From Hwanghaeella sp. (GTDB taxonomy: Bacteria > Pseudomonadota > Alphaproteobacteria > UBA8366 > Aestuariispiraceae), in contig JANQIT010000200.1 of NCBI GenBank assembly GCA_028282025.1, positions 1 to 64,000 on the forward strand: a stretch of 64,000 nt of DNA. Reading direction: 5' to 3'. Under the pieces are notes generated by a model that worked only from the letters and a program-made list of their open reading frames with translations, searched no databases and was not told the origin of the DNA. Positions 10,131 to 20,200 of the stretch are shown here, piece by piece (within the stretch, counting starts at the first letter, position 1; every line of letters starts with the position of its first letter). The position numbers and the translations under genes were made by a program.

Positions 10131-10724
10131 CTACTCGCCCAGGCTCATCAGGGCCACGTCGATCGCTGCCATTGCACGGGCGACGTGATTCTTGATTGCG
10201 GTTGGGGACAATCCCACACGTCGGGATATTTCAGCATAACTCAAACCATCCAGTCGATGCAGAAGAAAAACAGTCCTTCTTGTCGCAGACATTTCCGAAA
10301 GTGCATCTCGAATTAGCGCAATTTGTTCACGCGCGATAAGGGTGTTTTCCGGCGAACCGCTGTCGACTGGTGAGTGCCCAAATACTTGGTTCACCTCGGG
10401 GTCGTATTTCTGCCGCATCTGGCGTGTACGCCCTTCGGATACGGCAATGTTGCGCGCCGTCCGCCATAAAAAGGCTCTCGGGTTGTCAATCGTTGCGTAG
10501 TTCCCACGAGAGGCAATTTGGACAAACGCCAGTTGCGCTATATCCTCCGGCTCCGGCGGGCCTTTTCCAAAAGAGGCGCGAAGGTATGCGCACAAATCCG
10601 ACCAATATCGATCATAGAGATGCATTAATCCTGGAGGAAAATCGCCCGAGCTCTTGGGTTTCTGGAATTGCCGCTTTGAATCTGGCTTAGGCCATACTGG
10701 GACCAAAGGACGCTTCTTATCCAT
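10131..10724 (-). CDS. FecI-type ECF sigma factor
   Basis: Sigma-70 region 2 and 4 motifs (PEDIAQLAFVQI..., LHRLDGLSYAEISRRVGLSPTAIKNHVARAM). Confidence 0.93.
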   Translation of the reverse strand: MDKKRPLVPVWPKPDSKRQFQKPKSSGDFPPGLMHLYDRYWSDLCAYLRASFGKGPPEPEDIAQLAFVQIASRGNYATIDNPRAFLWRTARNIAVSEGRTRQMRQKYDPEVNQVFGHSPVDSGSPENTLIAREQIALIRDALSEMSATRRTVFLLHRLDGLSYAEISRRVGLSPTAIKNHVARAMAAIDVALMSLGE

Positions 10725-10805
10725 TTCGATGATTTTCCGCCCGCCCTACCTTGGCAGCTTTGGGAAAAATGACGTCCGACCGAACCTCTTAGTGAAGGAA
10801 GGAAT

Positions 10806-10828
10806 ATGATAATGCAACGCATTATCAT
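10806..10828. promoter_or_regulatory. candidate Fur box upstream of the FecI-like gene
   Basis: Perfect palindrome ATGATAATGC-AAC-GCATTATCAT, close to Fur consensus GATAATGATAATCATTATC, ~80 bp 5' of the sigma factor start. Confidence 0.75.
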
Positions 10829-10874
10829 CTGTGTCCTAAAAATACCAGAGTGACCAAGGCGATTGATCGCACTG

Positions 10875-12872
10875 TCAGTCAGCAGTCTTGGCGAAATCCC
10901 GCGACAATGGGCTATTGTCCGTTTTCCAGACGCCTTTGTCGCGGGCGCGCCGGCCCTCGAAAGTAACGTAACTTCGGCTGCCATAATGCGGCAGAGGACG
11001 TATCAAAGCACTCAAAGCCGACGCATCCACAGCGCGGATGAACAAAACCGGATGTCCATCGGGACCTCTGTATGTCCAGGCAGAAGCGGACCCGCTGGTT
11101 GCGATCCCGGGGACAGTCACGCCTTGTGCATCCTGGACATAACGCCCGATATCTCCCTCGGAGCCGATAACTATGGCCGGTCCCGCCCGTGGCTTTTCTT
11201 CCGATATCGCGGCATTGCGTGACAAACGGTTTACCAGTGCCGTGGCGGCATCCCGGAATGCCTCATCCCCCGTGGTAAGCAAAATGGCGTCGACCCGTTC
11301 CGCCAGGGTGATGTCGCGCATGATCGGTGGACTTTCGCCGGGTAGCAAACGACGGAATAGGTCGAAGTCCGGGTCGACGTGAATGCGCAGAGGCGCGCTG
11401 TCCAATTCGAAGATTGCGGTTTCCGCCGTATCCGAAACCCGTAGTTTTCGATGCACGGTTCCCTTCATCGTTTCGAGGACGACAGGGATCGACAGTTGAT
11501 AGGCTTCCCCGGTTTGGCGCACGGACAACGAGACCGCATAACCGCCGTCTCGTTTCTTCGCCTCGGCGTCAGCGATTTCGATCTGCGGTGCGCCGGTCCG
11601 CTCAATCCATTGATCGAAAAACCAGGTCAGGTCACGCCGGGCAGCCTTTTCGAAAGTTCGTCGAATGTCGGGCCAACCCGCCGTCTTCATCCGGTACTCT
11701 CTCCAGAAGTCGCGGATTGCTTCGTCGAAGGCGGCGTCCCCAATCTCGTCGCGCAACATATGGAAGACATGGGCGAGCTTGTTGTACCCGATGATTTGCG
11801 ACGCCTGATGGGATTTAGAGATAAAGGACGAGACGGGCTTGTCGTCGGAGACCGGCAAGGCCGCGAAATCGCGCAACCAGCCAAGCCGCATTTCCCGCGC
11901 CGCATCGGGTCCCCGCTGCACGGCCAGGCCGTAATCCGCGAAATATGTGGTCAATCCCTCTGACCAGTTTCCGTCCGCATAGTCGACGGCGACGCCGTTA
12001 CCCCACCAGTTGTGCAGAACCTCATGAGCCAGGGATCGCCCGCGCATGAAGGGAAGCGGCACGATGGTTCGTCCTATATAGGTCATGTTCGGAAAACCGA
12101 GACCGACGGGCAGCGGGGCGGACACGATATGAAAATCATCGAAAGGATAAGGCCCGATGATATCCTCGAACAGCCGGATATAGGCAGCCGACTGGGAAAT
12201 GTAGTGCTCTGCCGACCCGACGATCTCTTCGTGGAAATAGGTTCGGATACGGATACCGTCCACCACCTTTTCATCGATGCTGTAGGGGCCGACGAATAGC
12301 GAGGGCGGTTCCGTCCCGTAGTCTGCGGCGAATACGCCCCGAAAGTCGGAAGCAGTAACGGTTTCGGAGACGATCCGGCCCGTCGCAACGGCGCGCTGGG
12401 GTCCGGCAATCCGCACCCGGAGCCGATAGGTCACCAAATCGGCACCCGTGTTGGGCAACCAGACGGCATAAGATGGCAGGAAACTGCCTTCTTCCGGGTC
12501 AGCGAGCGCGCCGCGGACGCCGCGCCGCTGGTCCGGTGGCGGCATCGCCGGAACCGTGCCGCTTGCCCGTATCGTGAAAGTCTGAACCGGGCCGTTCGGG
12601 CTCGTCACCCGCCAGGACCTTCCGGCACGGCTAACGGATAGAGCGGCGCTATCGCCCTCGACACTGTCGATCTTCATCCACCCCGCCAGCGCAATGGAGA
12701 TTTCGGTTGCGGGCGCGACGGTCACGCGGTCGATCACCTCCAAATACCGGGTCACGGGATCGAACACGACGTCCGCATCATGGTGAGGAAGATGGCTTTC
12801 CGCCGACGCGGGGGCGCTGGCAACCAACCAAACCAGGATCGCCAAAAAACCTAGCAGCTGGCGGGCGCTCAT
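10875..12872 (-). CDS. M1-family (gluzincin) membrane/secreted aminopeptidase
   Basis: Signal peptide; HEVLHNWWGN...NWSEGLTTYFADY zinc-binding HExxH-E motif. Confidence 0.9.
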   Translation of the reverse strand: MSARQLLGFLAILVWLVASAPASAESHLPHHDADVVFDPVTRYLEVIDRVTVAPATEISIALAGWMKIDSVEGDSAALSVSRAGRSWRVTSPNGPVQTFTIRASGTVPAMPPPDQRRGVRGALADPEEGSFLPSYAVWLPNTGADLVTYRLRVRIAGPQRAVATGRIVSETVTASDFRGVFAADYGTEPPSLFVGPYSIDEKVVDGIRIRTYFHEEIVGSAEHYISQSAAYIRLFEDIIGPYPFDDFHIVSAPLPVGLGFPNMTYIGRTIVPLPFMRGRSLAHEVLHNWWGNGVAVDYADGNWSEGLTTYFADYGLAVQRGPDAAREMRLGWLRDFAALPVSDDKPVSSFISKSHQASQIIGYNKLAHVFHMLRDEIGDAAFDEAIRDFWREYRMKTAGWPDIRRTFEKAARRDLTWFFDQWIERTGAPQIEIADAEAKKRDGGYAVSLSVRQTGEAYQLSIPVVLETMKGTVHRKLRVSDTAETAIFELDSAPLRIHVDPDFDLFRRLLPGESPPIMRDITLAERVDAILLTTGDEAFRDAATALVNRLSRNAAISEEKPRAGPAIVIGSEGDIGRYVQDAQGVTVPGIATSGSASAWTYRGPDGHPVLFIRAVDASALSALIRPLPHYGSRSYVTFEGRRARDKGVWKTDNSPLSRDFAKTAD

Positions 12873-14155
12873 TGCGCTTCTCTCAACAGCGATGGGAACT
12901 TAGCGATGATGGAGATCACATCGTCGCCACGCCGCACGTCAAGCGGCAGCCATGTTCCCGGGGCCTGACGCTGGATCACCTCCACCAGTTCCCTGTTCTC
13001 CCGAACCGGAATGCCGGCAGCTGTGACAATGATGTCGCCGACAATCAGATTCGCTGCTTCAGCCACACTGTTCTCTGTAATTCGAAGGACGCGGACCCCG
13101 GCCTCCACCGCCTCAATAAGCACGCCCAGCCGGGGCTTCGGCCGTTCAGCAGACTCTATGCGTGCGGGGTCGACAGTGAATACCGCATCCGCCAACGCCG
13201 GCTCGATGTTGTTGCACTCCTCTCCGGCATCCACAGGAATAAGGATGGCGACATTTTCGATTCCAAGATCGGCAAGCTGATGCGGAACGCCGTAGCCGAA
13301 TTCTACATGTCCACGCCCCATGACCCCAACGACCAGAGCGGATGGATCGGCCTTTGCCGCAGCCGCCAATCCCTCGGCCATCGCTCTGTCCCAAATAATC
13401 TGCGCCTGTACGAAATTCTCGAACCGTTCCGACGACAAGATCTTCTCCATGTCGGGCTCGCCCTCATTCGCTCCTGCGGCGCTTGCCGCCCCGCCTGCCC
13501 CGGTAACTGCGCCATGCCGTGTCTTGGCCAGGAACACCCTGGCGAGAGACTCCCGATAAGTAGCGCTCGCCGGGGCCGGATCCGTGAGCCCTTCCCTCTC
13601 TTGTTCGGCAACGGCATCCCATCCGTCGCGGCCGACTTGCGAAATCAATCCTCTATCGACATTCAGAGCGATCATTCGGGATCGGTTCACCCGGGCCTGT
13701 TCGAACATCGGCATATAGAGTTCGGAATTGTAACCCCACACTTCCGACCAGCGGCTCTGTTTCAGAAACTCTTCCCGCGAGACTTCACCCGCCGACCACG
13801 CATCGAGCGCAGGTTGGACAGAACGCGGAAACATCTCGAACCCAAGGACAAGGTTCGATCGCAGAGCCTTCAGACCCGCTATCGTCTGCGATTGCCACAG
13901 ATGATGGTCTCGCTCGGTGTGGCTCTCGCCAAGCAAAACGACATCCTTTTCCGCCAACCCTGCAAAAACAGCGGGGGCATCCAGGACTTGTTTCGTGGCG
14001 GGGTCGAGCCACCGTCCGGCCTCAGCGCATGCGGCCGGCGCAATCAGCGGACCTGTCTCGGTTTGAGCAGCACATCCAGCAACAAGAAGGCCGCCCACAC
14101 CAAGGAGAATTGCTGACACGACTTTACGGCCAGCCGAGCGAAAACGTGCCGTCAT
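12869..14155 (-). CDS. ChaN-like (DUF399) lipoprotein with C-terminal PDZ domain
   Basis: Lipobox-like VAGCAAQ, LLGESHTERDHHLWQ motif, PDZ region AEAANLIVGDIIVTAAGIPV; 4-nt overlap with M1 peptidase. Confidence 0.85.
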   Translation of the reverse strand: MTARFRSAGRKVVSAILLGVGGLLVAGCAAQTETGPLIAPAACAEAGRWLDPATKQVLDAPAVFAGLAEKDVVLLGESHTERDHHLWQSQTIAGLKALRSNLVLGFEMFPRSVQPALDAWSAGEVSREEFLKQSRWSEVWGYNSELYMPMFEQARVNRSRMIALNVDRGLISQVGRDGWDAVAEQEREGLTDPAPASATYRESLARVFLAKTRHGAVTGAGGAASAAGANEGEPDMEKILSSERFENFVQAQIIWDRAMAEGLAAAAKADPSALVVGVMGRGHVEFGYGVPHQLADLGIENVAILIPVDAGEECNNIEPALADAVFTVDPARIESAERPKPRLGVLIEAVEAGVRVLRITENSVAEAANLIVGDIIVTAAGIPVRENRELVEVIQRQAPGTWLPLDVRRGDDVISIIAKFPSLLREAQ

Positions 14156-14245
14156 GCTTGTCGTCCAATCGCGATTAGAAATTGCCTAGCTCCTGATTCT
14201 ACACCAAATGCGTAGGGTTAACGAGATATCGCCGGTATCCGTAAG

Positions 14246-14386
14246 TTATTCGCTGAGAAGATCGAAATCTCCCGGTGCACATTGGCACTCGCAAGAAAGG
14301 GCGTCCTTAGCCTCAACGCTCGTCGCAGAAGTTATGAACAGAAAGGAAAAACATAAGACGGCAAAAATCCTATCCTTGAGCATCAT
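14246..14386 (-). CDS. 46-aa secreted Cys-rich peptide (unannotated small ORF)
   Basis: MMLKDRIFAVLCFSFLFITSATSVEAKDALSCECQCAPGDFDLLSE*; signal-peptide-like N-terminus; strong Shine-Dalgarno AGGAGGGAGATG. Confidence 0.6.
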   Translation of the reverse strand: MMLKDRIFAVLCFSFLFITSATSVEAKDALSCECQCAPGDFDLLSE

Positions 14387-14396
14387 CTCCCTCCTA

Positions 14397-14419
14397 TTCT
14401 AAGCGTGAGACTCTTAGAA
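14397..14419. promoter_or_regulatory. inverted repeat TTCTAAG-N9-CTTAGAA upstream of the small peptide
   Basis: Perfect 7-bp arms immediately 5' of the SD of the 46-aa ORF. Confidence 0.35.
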
Positions 14420-14548
14420 CAATACGGACCTTGCGGATTTTCAGACTGCCCCAAGCCTTGGGCGAATTGTCACATTGTGGAAGGACTATCGACGGCGACG
14501 CCCCCTTTGCACCGGGACAATGGAATGGTCCACCAGAGCTCAAACACT

Positions 14549-15193
14549 TCAACCGCCATAGACGCGTCGTACGGACGGACGCTGCCCGACTTCGCCTGCA
14601 ATTCGCGCGACATTGGGAAATTCGTCGACGGATGGGTGGCCGCGCGACGGGTCCAACCAAGTGGTCAGCATGAAGAGATAGATATCCGCGGCGCTGAACC
14701 GGTCGCCAAGGACCCATTCGCCATTGCCGATCTGGGCGTCGGCGACGCGCCATGTCTCGCGCAGCCGGCGGTTGCCGCGCCGTTGGGCGCTGCCTTCTTC
14801 CTCCCGTGTATCTGCAAAACGGTCGGGGTAGTAACTCAACTGAAATGCGTTTTGAATGGAGCTTGAAAAATAGACGAGCGTTTGCAGAAACAAACCACGT
14901 TCCGGCGCTTCGACAGCCGGAGCCAACCCTGACTCCGGATAGCGATCGCCCAGGAACACGGTAATCGCAGCACATTCGTACATTGACTGCCCACCATACA
15001 GCAAAACCGGCACCCAACCATTTGGGTTCAGAGCCAAGTGTTCCGGCGAACGCGGCTGATCCATCGCCACCGTCGTATGGACAAGCTCATAGGATACGCC
15101 GATCTCTTCAAGCATCACCCGCGTGCCCATCGCGGCGCTACCCGGCGCGTAAAACAACTTGTAACTCAACGCACTCCCCCATTTATTCGTCAT
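14549..15193 (-). CDS. glutathione S-transferase family protein
   Basis: LFYAPGSAAMGTRVMLEEIGVSYELV...NPNGWVPVLLYGGQSMYECAAITVFL GST fold. Confidence 0.85.
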   Translation of the reverse strand: MTNKWGSALSYKLFYAPGSAAMGTRVMLEEIGVSYELVHTTVAMDQPRSPEHLALNPNGWVPVLLYGGQSMYECAAITVFLGDRYPESGLAPAVEAPERGLFLQTLVYFSSSIQNAFQLSYYPDRFADTREEEGSAQRRGNRRLRETWRVADAQIGNGEWVLGDRFSAADIYLFMLTTWLDPSRGHPSVDEFPNVARIAGEVGQRPSVRRVYGG

Positions 15194-15256
15194 CCATCAC
15201 GGCGTAGCCGTCCCTTAAAAAAGGGCGCACAAAGCGCAGGTATGTCTCCAGCGTAC

Positions 15257-15826
15257 TTACGGTCTACCGGTCACTTTCCTCAAAAGACCGGCCAAAGCGC
15301 TATATCCCTGCTCGCTTGGCGGTTTTTTGTCCTCACTGCGCTTGTACACATAGAGCCCCAAAACGGACAAAGCGACCGACCACATCATCGACAAATCCGC
15401 GATCGCGACAATGACCGACGACGCCGCACCAGCGTCCGTCACAATCACAAAAACGATAGCCGCCATGATCATCGTCCAAGACAGAATCAATGCATAGCCC
15501 ATCGTTGGACGCATACGTCGAACATAAGGATCGCTACTCGTACTTTCTGTCCGAATTGTTTCATTGATCGCCTGAAGGCGCTTCGTTTCCTCCTGGTAGA
15601 GCGAAATCGCCCGTTGGGCGGTTTGCCTCTGATACTCAAGCATCAATTCCGGGTTGGCCTGCAACGCCTGCAATGCGGCGCCCTCGTCGCTCGATCCGGT
15701 AACGTTCTTGGCGACATCGGCGGCGACCCTGGCGACCTTGCCGACAGTACTCTCATCGCCACCATCGAAAAGCCCGATCAATGCAGGCGCAGCCTGAATA
15801 AGGCCCATTACGACTGGTAGAATCAT
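15257..15826 (-). CDS. phage/GTA-type 3TM holin
   Basis: VRRMRPTMGYALILSWTMIMAAIV... with hydrophobic segments and amphipathic N-terminus. Confidence 0.65.
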   Translation of the reverse strand: MILPVVMGLIQAAPALIGLFDGGDESTVGKVARVAADVAKNVTGSSDEGAALQALQANPELMLEYQRQTAQRAISLYQEETKRLQAINETIRTESTSSDPYVRRMRPTMGYALILSWTMIMAAIVFVIVTDAGAASSVIVAIADLSMMWSVALSVLGLYVYKRSEDKKPPSEQGYSALAGLLRKVTGRP

Positions 15827-16182
15827 TGAACCGACCTTGGGTAAAGATATAAGAGTTGCATGTCTTCACCTAACCGGTTTTTTAAGATTCCGTCATCCTG
15901 AACTTCCTCCCAAGCGGGGTCGTCGGTCCAGCTTTCGCCGCTTGCAACCATACAGGCCGTGGACGAGGTCGGAGCGCGCGCTACGACAGACCACGATCCG
16001 GTCGGTGAAACAAAAAGCTCGATCACAGCGCCGTCCGCCCCAATCGCTATCGCCTTGCGCCGTTCCTGAAAATTGAATTGGAGTTTGGCGACAATATCTT
16101 CCCGCACTCCACACATCGATTGGGCCTTGCCGGAAGACAGGGGGATAACAATGAAGGTTATCGCTAGAATATAGCGAAGCAT
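15823..16182 (-). CDS. secreted hypothetical protein in phage cluster
   Basis: MLRYILAITFIVIPLSSGKAQSM signal peptide; overlaps next gene by 4 nt. Confidence 0.6.
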   Translation of the reverse strand: MLRYILAITFIVIPLSSGKAQSMCGVREDIVAKLQFNFQERRKAIAIGADGAVIELFVSPTGSWSVVARAPTSSTACMVASGESWTDDPAWEEVQDDGILKNRLGEDMQLLYLYPRSVQ

Positions 16183-16193
16183 GTTTTTGGTTC

Positions 16194-16415
16194 CTATAAT
16201 CCTATTTTCTGGCGAAGAAGACTCCAGGCAACCATGGCCAAAACCGCGAGGATCGCCCAAACGATCTTGTCGAGACGCTGATGCAGGCGGATCATGCTCG
16301 CTTTGATTTCCTGTCGTGTCTCGAAGCAGTCTTTTTCGTGAGCATCGATCCGGGCGAGCGCCTGCGCCGAAAGCTCCAATGCGCGACTCCTGTCTTCCGC
16401 CGTCATCCCGGCCAT
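16194..16415 (-). CDS. small coiled-coil plus TM phage protein (XhlA-like)
   Basis: Heptads followed by C-terminal TM VWAILAVLAMVAWSLL. Confidence 0.5.
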   Translation of the reverse strand: MAGMTAEDRSRALELSAQALARIDAHEKDCFETRQEIKASMIRLHQRLDKIVWAILAVLAMVAWSLLRQKIGL

Positions 16416-17026
16416 CCCGATTGGATATCAATCGACCGAAGCTCTGAGACGCTTGTAGCTTGATCCACCAAGGAATAGAGGAGCGCCTCTTGATCCACAC
16501 AGGCGTTCCGATAGGCGTCAACGGCGGCAAGAGCATCCCGGGCCGTCGGTAGGTCAAGAGCGATTAGATCACCGGCGCGGGTTACCGCTTTGAACGGCGC
16601 TCTCTCGGCACGGGCCGCGGCCTTCTCCAGCTCGCTGTAAGCATCGTTGTGCGTAGATAGTGTACTGCCGGCAAATTCCACACGGCCGTTTCGGATCAGA
16701 TCTCGATGCGTCGTTGTAATACGCTCTTTCATCGTTCCGCGCGCCAAATCAATCTCTAACTCTTGCAAGGCATAGGATTGGATAACGGCATCGTCGTGGT
16801 GATCGTACACCAAGCTCAAGGCAACAACATCAACTAGGCTAGGTACCGAATCCGGCAATTGATCGATCACCTCATAAACGCCGATTGCTCTCTTCCCCGC
16901 CGTACCGGTGCGATCGAACCACGACCGGTCGTGCCGCGGGCCGCCGTCCTCAACAATTGAATTCAGGATCGCGCGCTTGGACGTGGCGACAATCCGGCCA
17001 TCTCTCACATAGGCATGCTGCATCAC
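16403..17026 (-). CDS. phage protein with DUF4376-like domain
   Basis: ERITTTHRDLIRNGRVEFAGSTLSTHNDAYSEL pattern; overlaps neighbours. Confidence 0.6.
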   Translation of the reverse strand: MMQHAYVRDGRIVATSKRAILNSIVEDGGPRHDRSWFDRTGTAGKRAIGVYEVIDQLPDSVPSLVDVVALSLVYDHHDDAVIQSYALQELEIDLARGTMKERITTTHRDLIRNGRVEFAGSTLSTHNDAYSELEKAAARAERAPFKAVTRAGDLIALDLPTARDALAAVDAYRNACVDQEALLYSLVDQATSVSELRSIDIQSGWPG

Positions 17027-17220
17027 GGGTTCTCCGGTTTGATAAAATCGTCTTCTGTCAGGTCAACGGGGGCGGGAATGCCGAACGGGGAAATCACCCG
17101 CCCCCACGGATGGGCTACGGCAAAGCGTCTGCTGGTGAACGGTTGCGGGCGCGCCCATGTCTCCGTTCCCACGCCATCCGGCCAACCGTTGGCACGGTCG
17201 ATCCTGGGTAGCCAATCCAA
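17023..17220 (-). CDS. small phage protein
   Basis: 65-aa ORF overlapping adjacent phage ORF. Confidence 0.4.
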   Translation of the reverse strand: MDWLPRIDRANGWPDGVGTETWARPQPFTSRRFAVAHPWGRVISPFGIPAPVDLTEDDFIKPENP

Positions 17221-17252
17221 GCACTCGGCTTAGGCAACAGTGACGGGATACC

Positions 17253-20200
17253 TCATGGCGAGCTACCCTTGTGTGGATGCCCTACAGGCAGTGCGGTACC
17301 TTGAATACCCCATTTGTGCGCGAGATATCCCTCTACATCGGCAATTTCATCATCCGTTAGGCTAGAGCAATACACGACCTCCATGATGTGACCCTTCATA
17401 GATTTCTCCTGCCAATCGGTCCGACGTGACCCGATGGCAAAGGGAAGTGCCGAGGTGTCGTAGGGTTCGGTGGAAGACGCCCCATCGACACCGTCCAAAG
17501 TCGTATAGGATATCCCTGCTTGTGCAACGTGCGTTGAAAGAAAGACATTCCCCGGTGTGTGACTTACCGGAACTAAAGCCGAAAAATGATGGGCAAAAAC
17601 AATGTGCTTCGACGAAGGACTATACCACGCTTTGGGAACAACGGTCCCACGGGAGTACATGCCGCCTTCTTCAGGTTGAACAGCATCATGTTGAGCAACC
17701 ATGAAAAGCATGAAGTTAGGAGTTGAAAAGGTGACAGAGGTTAACATCCAGTCATGGTTTCCATCGAACAGAACTGCATTTAGTCCGTTCTGATGAGCCG
17801 CTACGATGCTAGGCCGCCCGGCGGCAGCGTTTTGTACTAAGTCTCGACCGTTTGCACTGCGATCCGAAAAAGTAGCCAGCGCTGTGGTGGCACTTTCTTG
17901 GCTAGCATCCCACCACCCTTCCAGCTTCGCTCCCAGGTTGGTAGGGATCCAAGCACCGCCGGGTAGAGTTGGCATAACGTCATTGAAAGCTTCCACCTGA
18001 ACCGGCGACCCAACCCCGTTATCGGCGGTGACGGCGCAGCCAATCGTACCACCCACATCATCCGGGTTCCGCGTCGTGTACGTGCTAGCCGCCGCACCAC
18101 CGATATTCACACCACCGTTGCGCCACTGATAGCTGAATGTCGGGGTCGGTGAGCCGGTCCAAGTGCCTTGGCTGCAGGTCAAGACGTTCCCGGCCTCAAT
18201 GCTGGCCGGTGTAATGGCCGGGGCAACGGTATTGACGGGCGAGCTGTCTGCTTCGGTGACAGGCCCATAGTCGGGACTGTCCGCCGTCACCGAATCAGCC
18301 GGGTTGCTGATCGTCTGCCGAATGAAATACTGGTTGCCGATTTCATCGCTGGGCAGAGTGTAGATGCCTGGCGCAATATCCGCCTGGATCAGCACATCCG
18401 GGGTCCCGACACGATAGATGTCGTATTGGACATGCGTCGGGGCCGGGAAGCCGGTGAAACTGCCGGCGGGCGCGCTGGTGATCGTGACCGTATCACCGGC
18501 CTTATTGCCGCTGGTGGCCAATGGCTGACCGCTACCGAAGCCGGGAGCGCTGGCCGGTACCGCGACTGTAAGCGCGCTTTCCCGCGCAGCCGGCGTACCT
18601 GTACCTGTCGCGGTCTGTACTACCTTGATCTGTTCGCCGTAATCGCTGGTTTGAATAGTGTAAGTCACGGTCGAACTGCCCGCCTGGATGATCGTGTTAT
18701 CAGCGTGGCGAAACTCATAGGCAGTCGTAATCGGTTCGGTTCCGTCCTGCGCGCCGGGCGTCGCGGTCAATGTCTGGCCGATCTGTACCGTTCCGCTCAA
18801 GGTTGGGTCCGTTGTGATACTGGGCGGCACATCGGCGGTAACCGCGTCCAGGTCGACCGGATACCCGGCGGGTAGAGACGGCAACGATCCGCCGCTGACG
18901 GCGTCCGCCAGGGCTATGAAGATGAACGTATCGCCGTTGGCGTTAAGTTGGAACTCCCCATCACGGATCTTGAAACCGTCGGCGTAGAAGCGGAGCCAGT
19001 TTCCTGTCGCGGCGTCCACATCATTAGTGTTGGCATAGAAAACCATGGAAAACCCGCTAGCGTCCGCAGCGTTCCGCGCCGTGTCGAAGATCAACCAGTT
19101 GCTGACAGCGCCGATACGCTTGACCATCACCCAACGGGGCCGGAAGCCGCAATGGATATAGGGACCATCCGCATTGGCGTTACCGGTATAGCTGCCAACC
19201 TTGCAAAGACCCGGTACCGATCGGAACACATAGGCGACAAACTCGGAATTCAGGTTATTCGTGGCCGACGCATTCCCCAGCGTGAAATTTGTTGCATCCG
19301 GGACCGTGGAATTCCAGAGACTGGCGGCTGTTGCAGCGGCGGCGGTCGTGCCGAGGTCAAGATACTGTGTACTCGCCAGCGCTTGGTGCCAAACCCGCCA
19401 GCCCACTGCATCGGTACGTGCTTTGACAATCAGGAGTTCAGGCGCACCAGGTAGACTATGCGCAACCGTGCGACCGGCGACACTATCCCCGGTGTATCGA
19501 ACGATCTTGAAATGTGGCCCCTCTCGGAACAGCCATGCGGTATACTGGTGCGTATTGGTGTTGTAGTTCGGATCCATGCCGAGTTGGAACCCGTCCACCA
19601 GAAACGCTTCCAGCCCGTCCGGTTCGACTGCTTCAACCGCTGTCGTGTCGGTGAACAATGCTTTTTCGACACCGCGTACGTTGTCGACAAACCGATGACT
19701 GCCAACTGCGTCCCGCCGCTTCAGCCATGCCGCGTCCGGTTGAAACCCGGCCCCGGTGATCTGCATATCCGCGCCATCTGCGGTGTAGAGCAACGCGTTG
19801 AAATAGTCCGCCCCCTGATTTGCGGGCTGCGGCTTGTTGGCGTGCGTGACGGGCAAAAAATCGGTCGGTGCGGCGTAGGTCCAATCGCGTTCCGCGATCT
19901 TCAGCGTCACCCGGTTTGCGCTACCGACGCCGCCCGACAGAACAATGAACCACGTCAGGGATGTATCCAGGTCGCTGAAGGTTGGGGACACTCCCGCACC
20001 CGGATCGCCGCCGCCATACCAAGCATCATCCCGCCCAATCCAAAGGTTGCCCGTATCGGCATCGTATGCGACCTGAAAGATATCGCCGTCTGCGAAGGCC
20101 ACGGCATCGGCATGGACGGTCGCGCCGTTGTGGTAGGTGCCAAATCCATTGACGATGTACTCGAAAGCCGGGTTCGCGCTGGTGGCCCCGCCGAAATTGC

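Noticed and set aside
12707-14116. 469-aa plus-strand ORF opposite the ChaN-like gene
   Set aside because: Antisense to a gene with clear domain motifs; composition is shadow-ORF-like.
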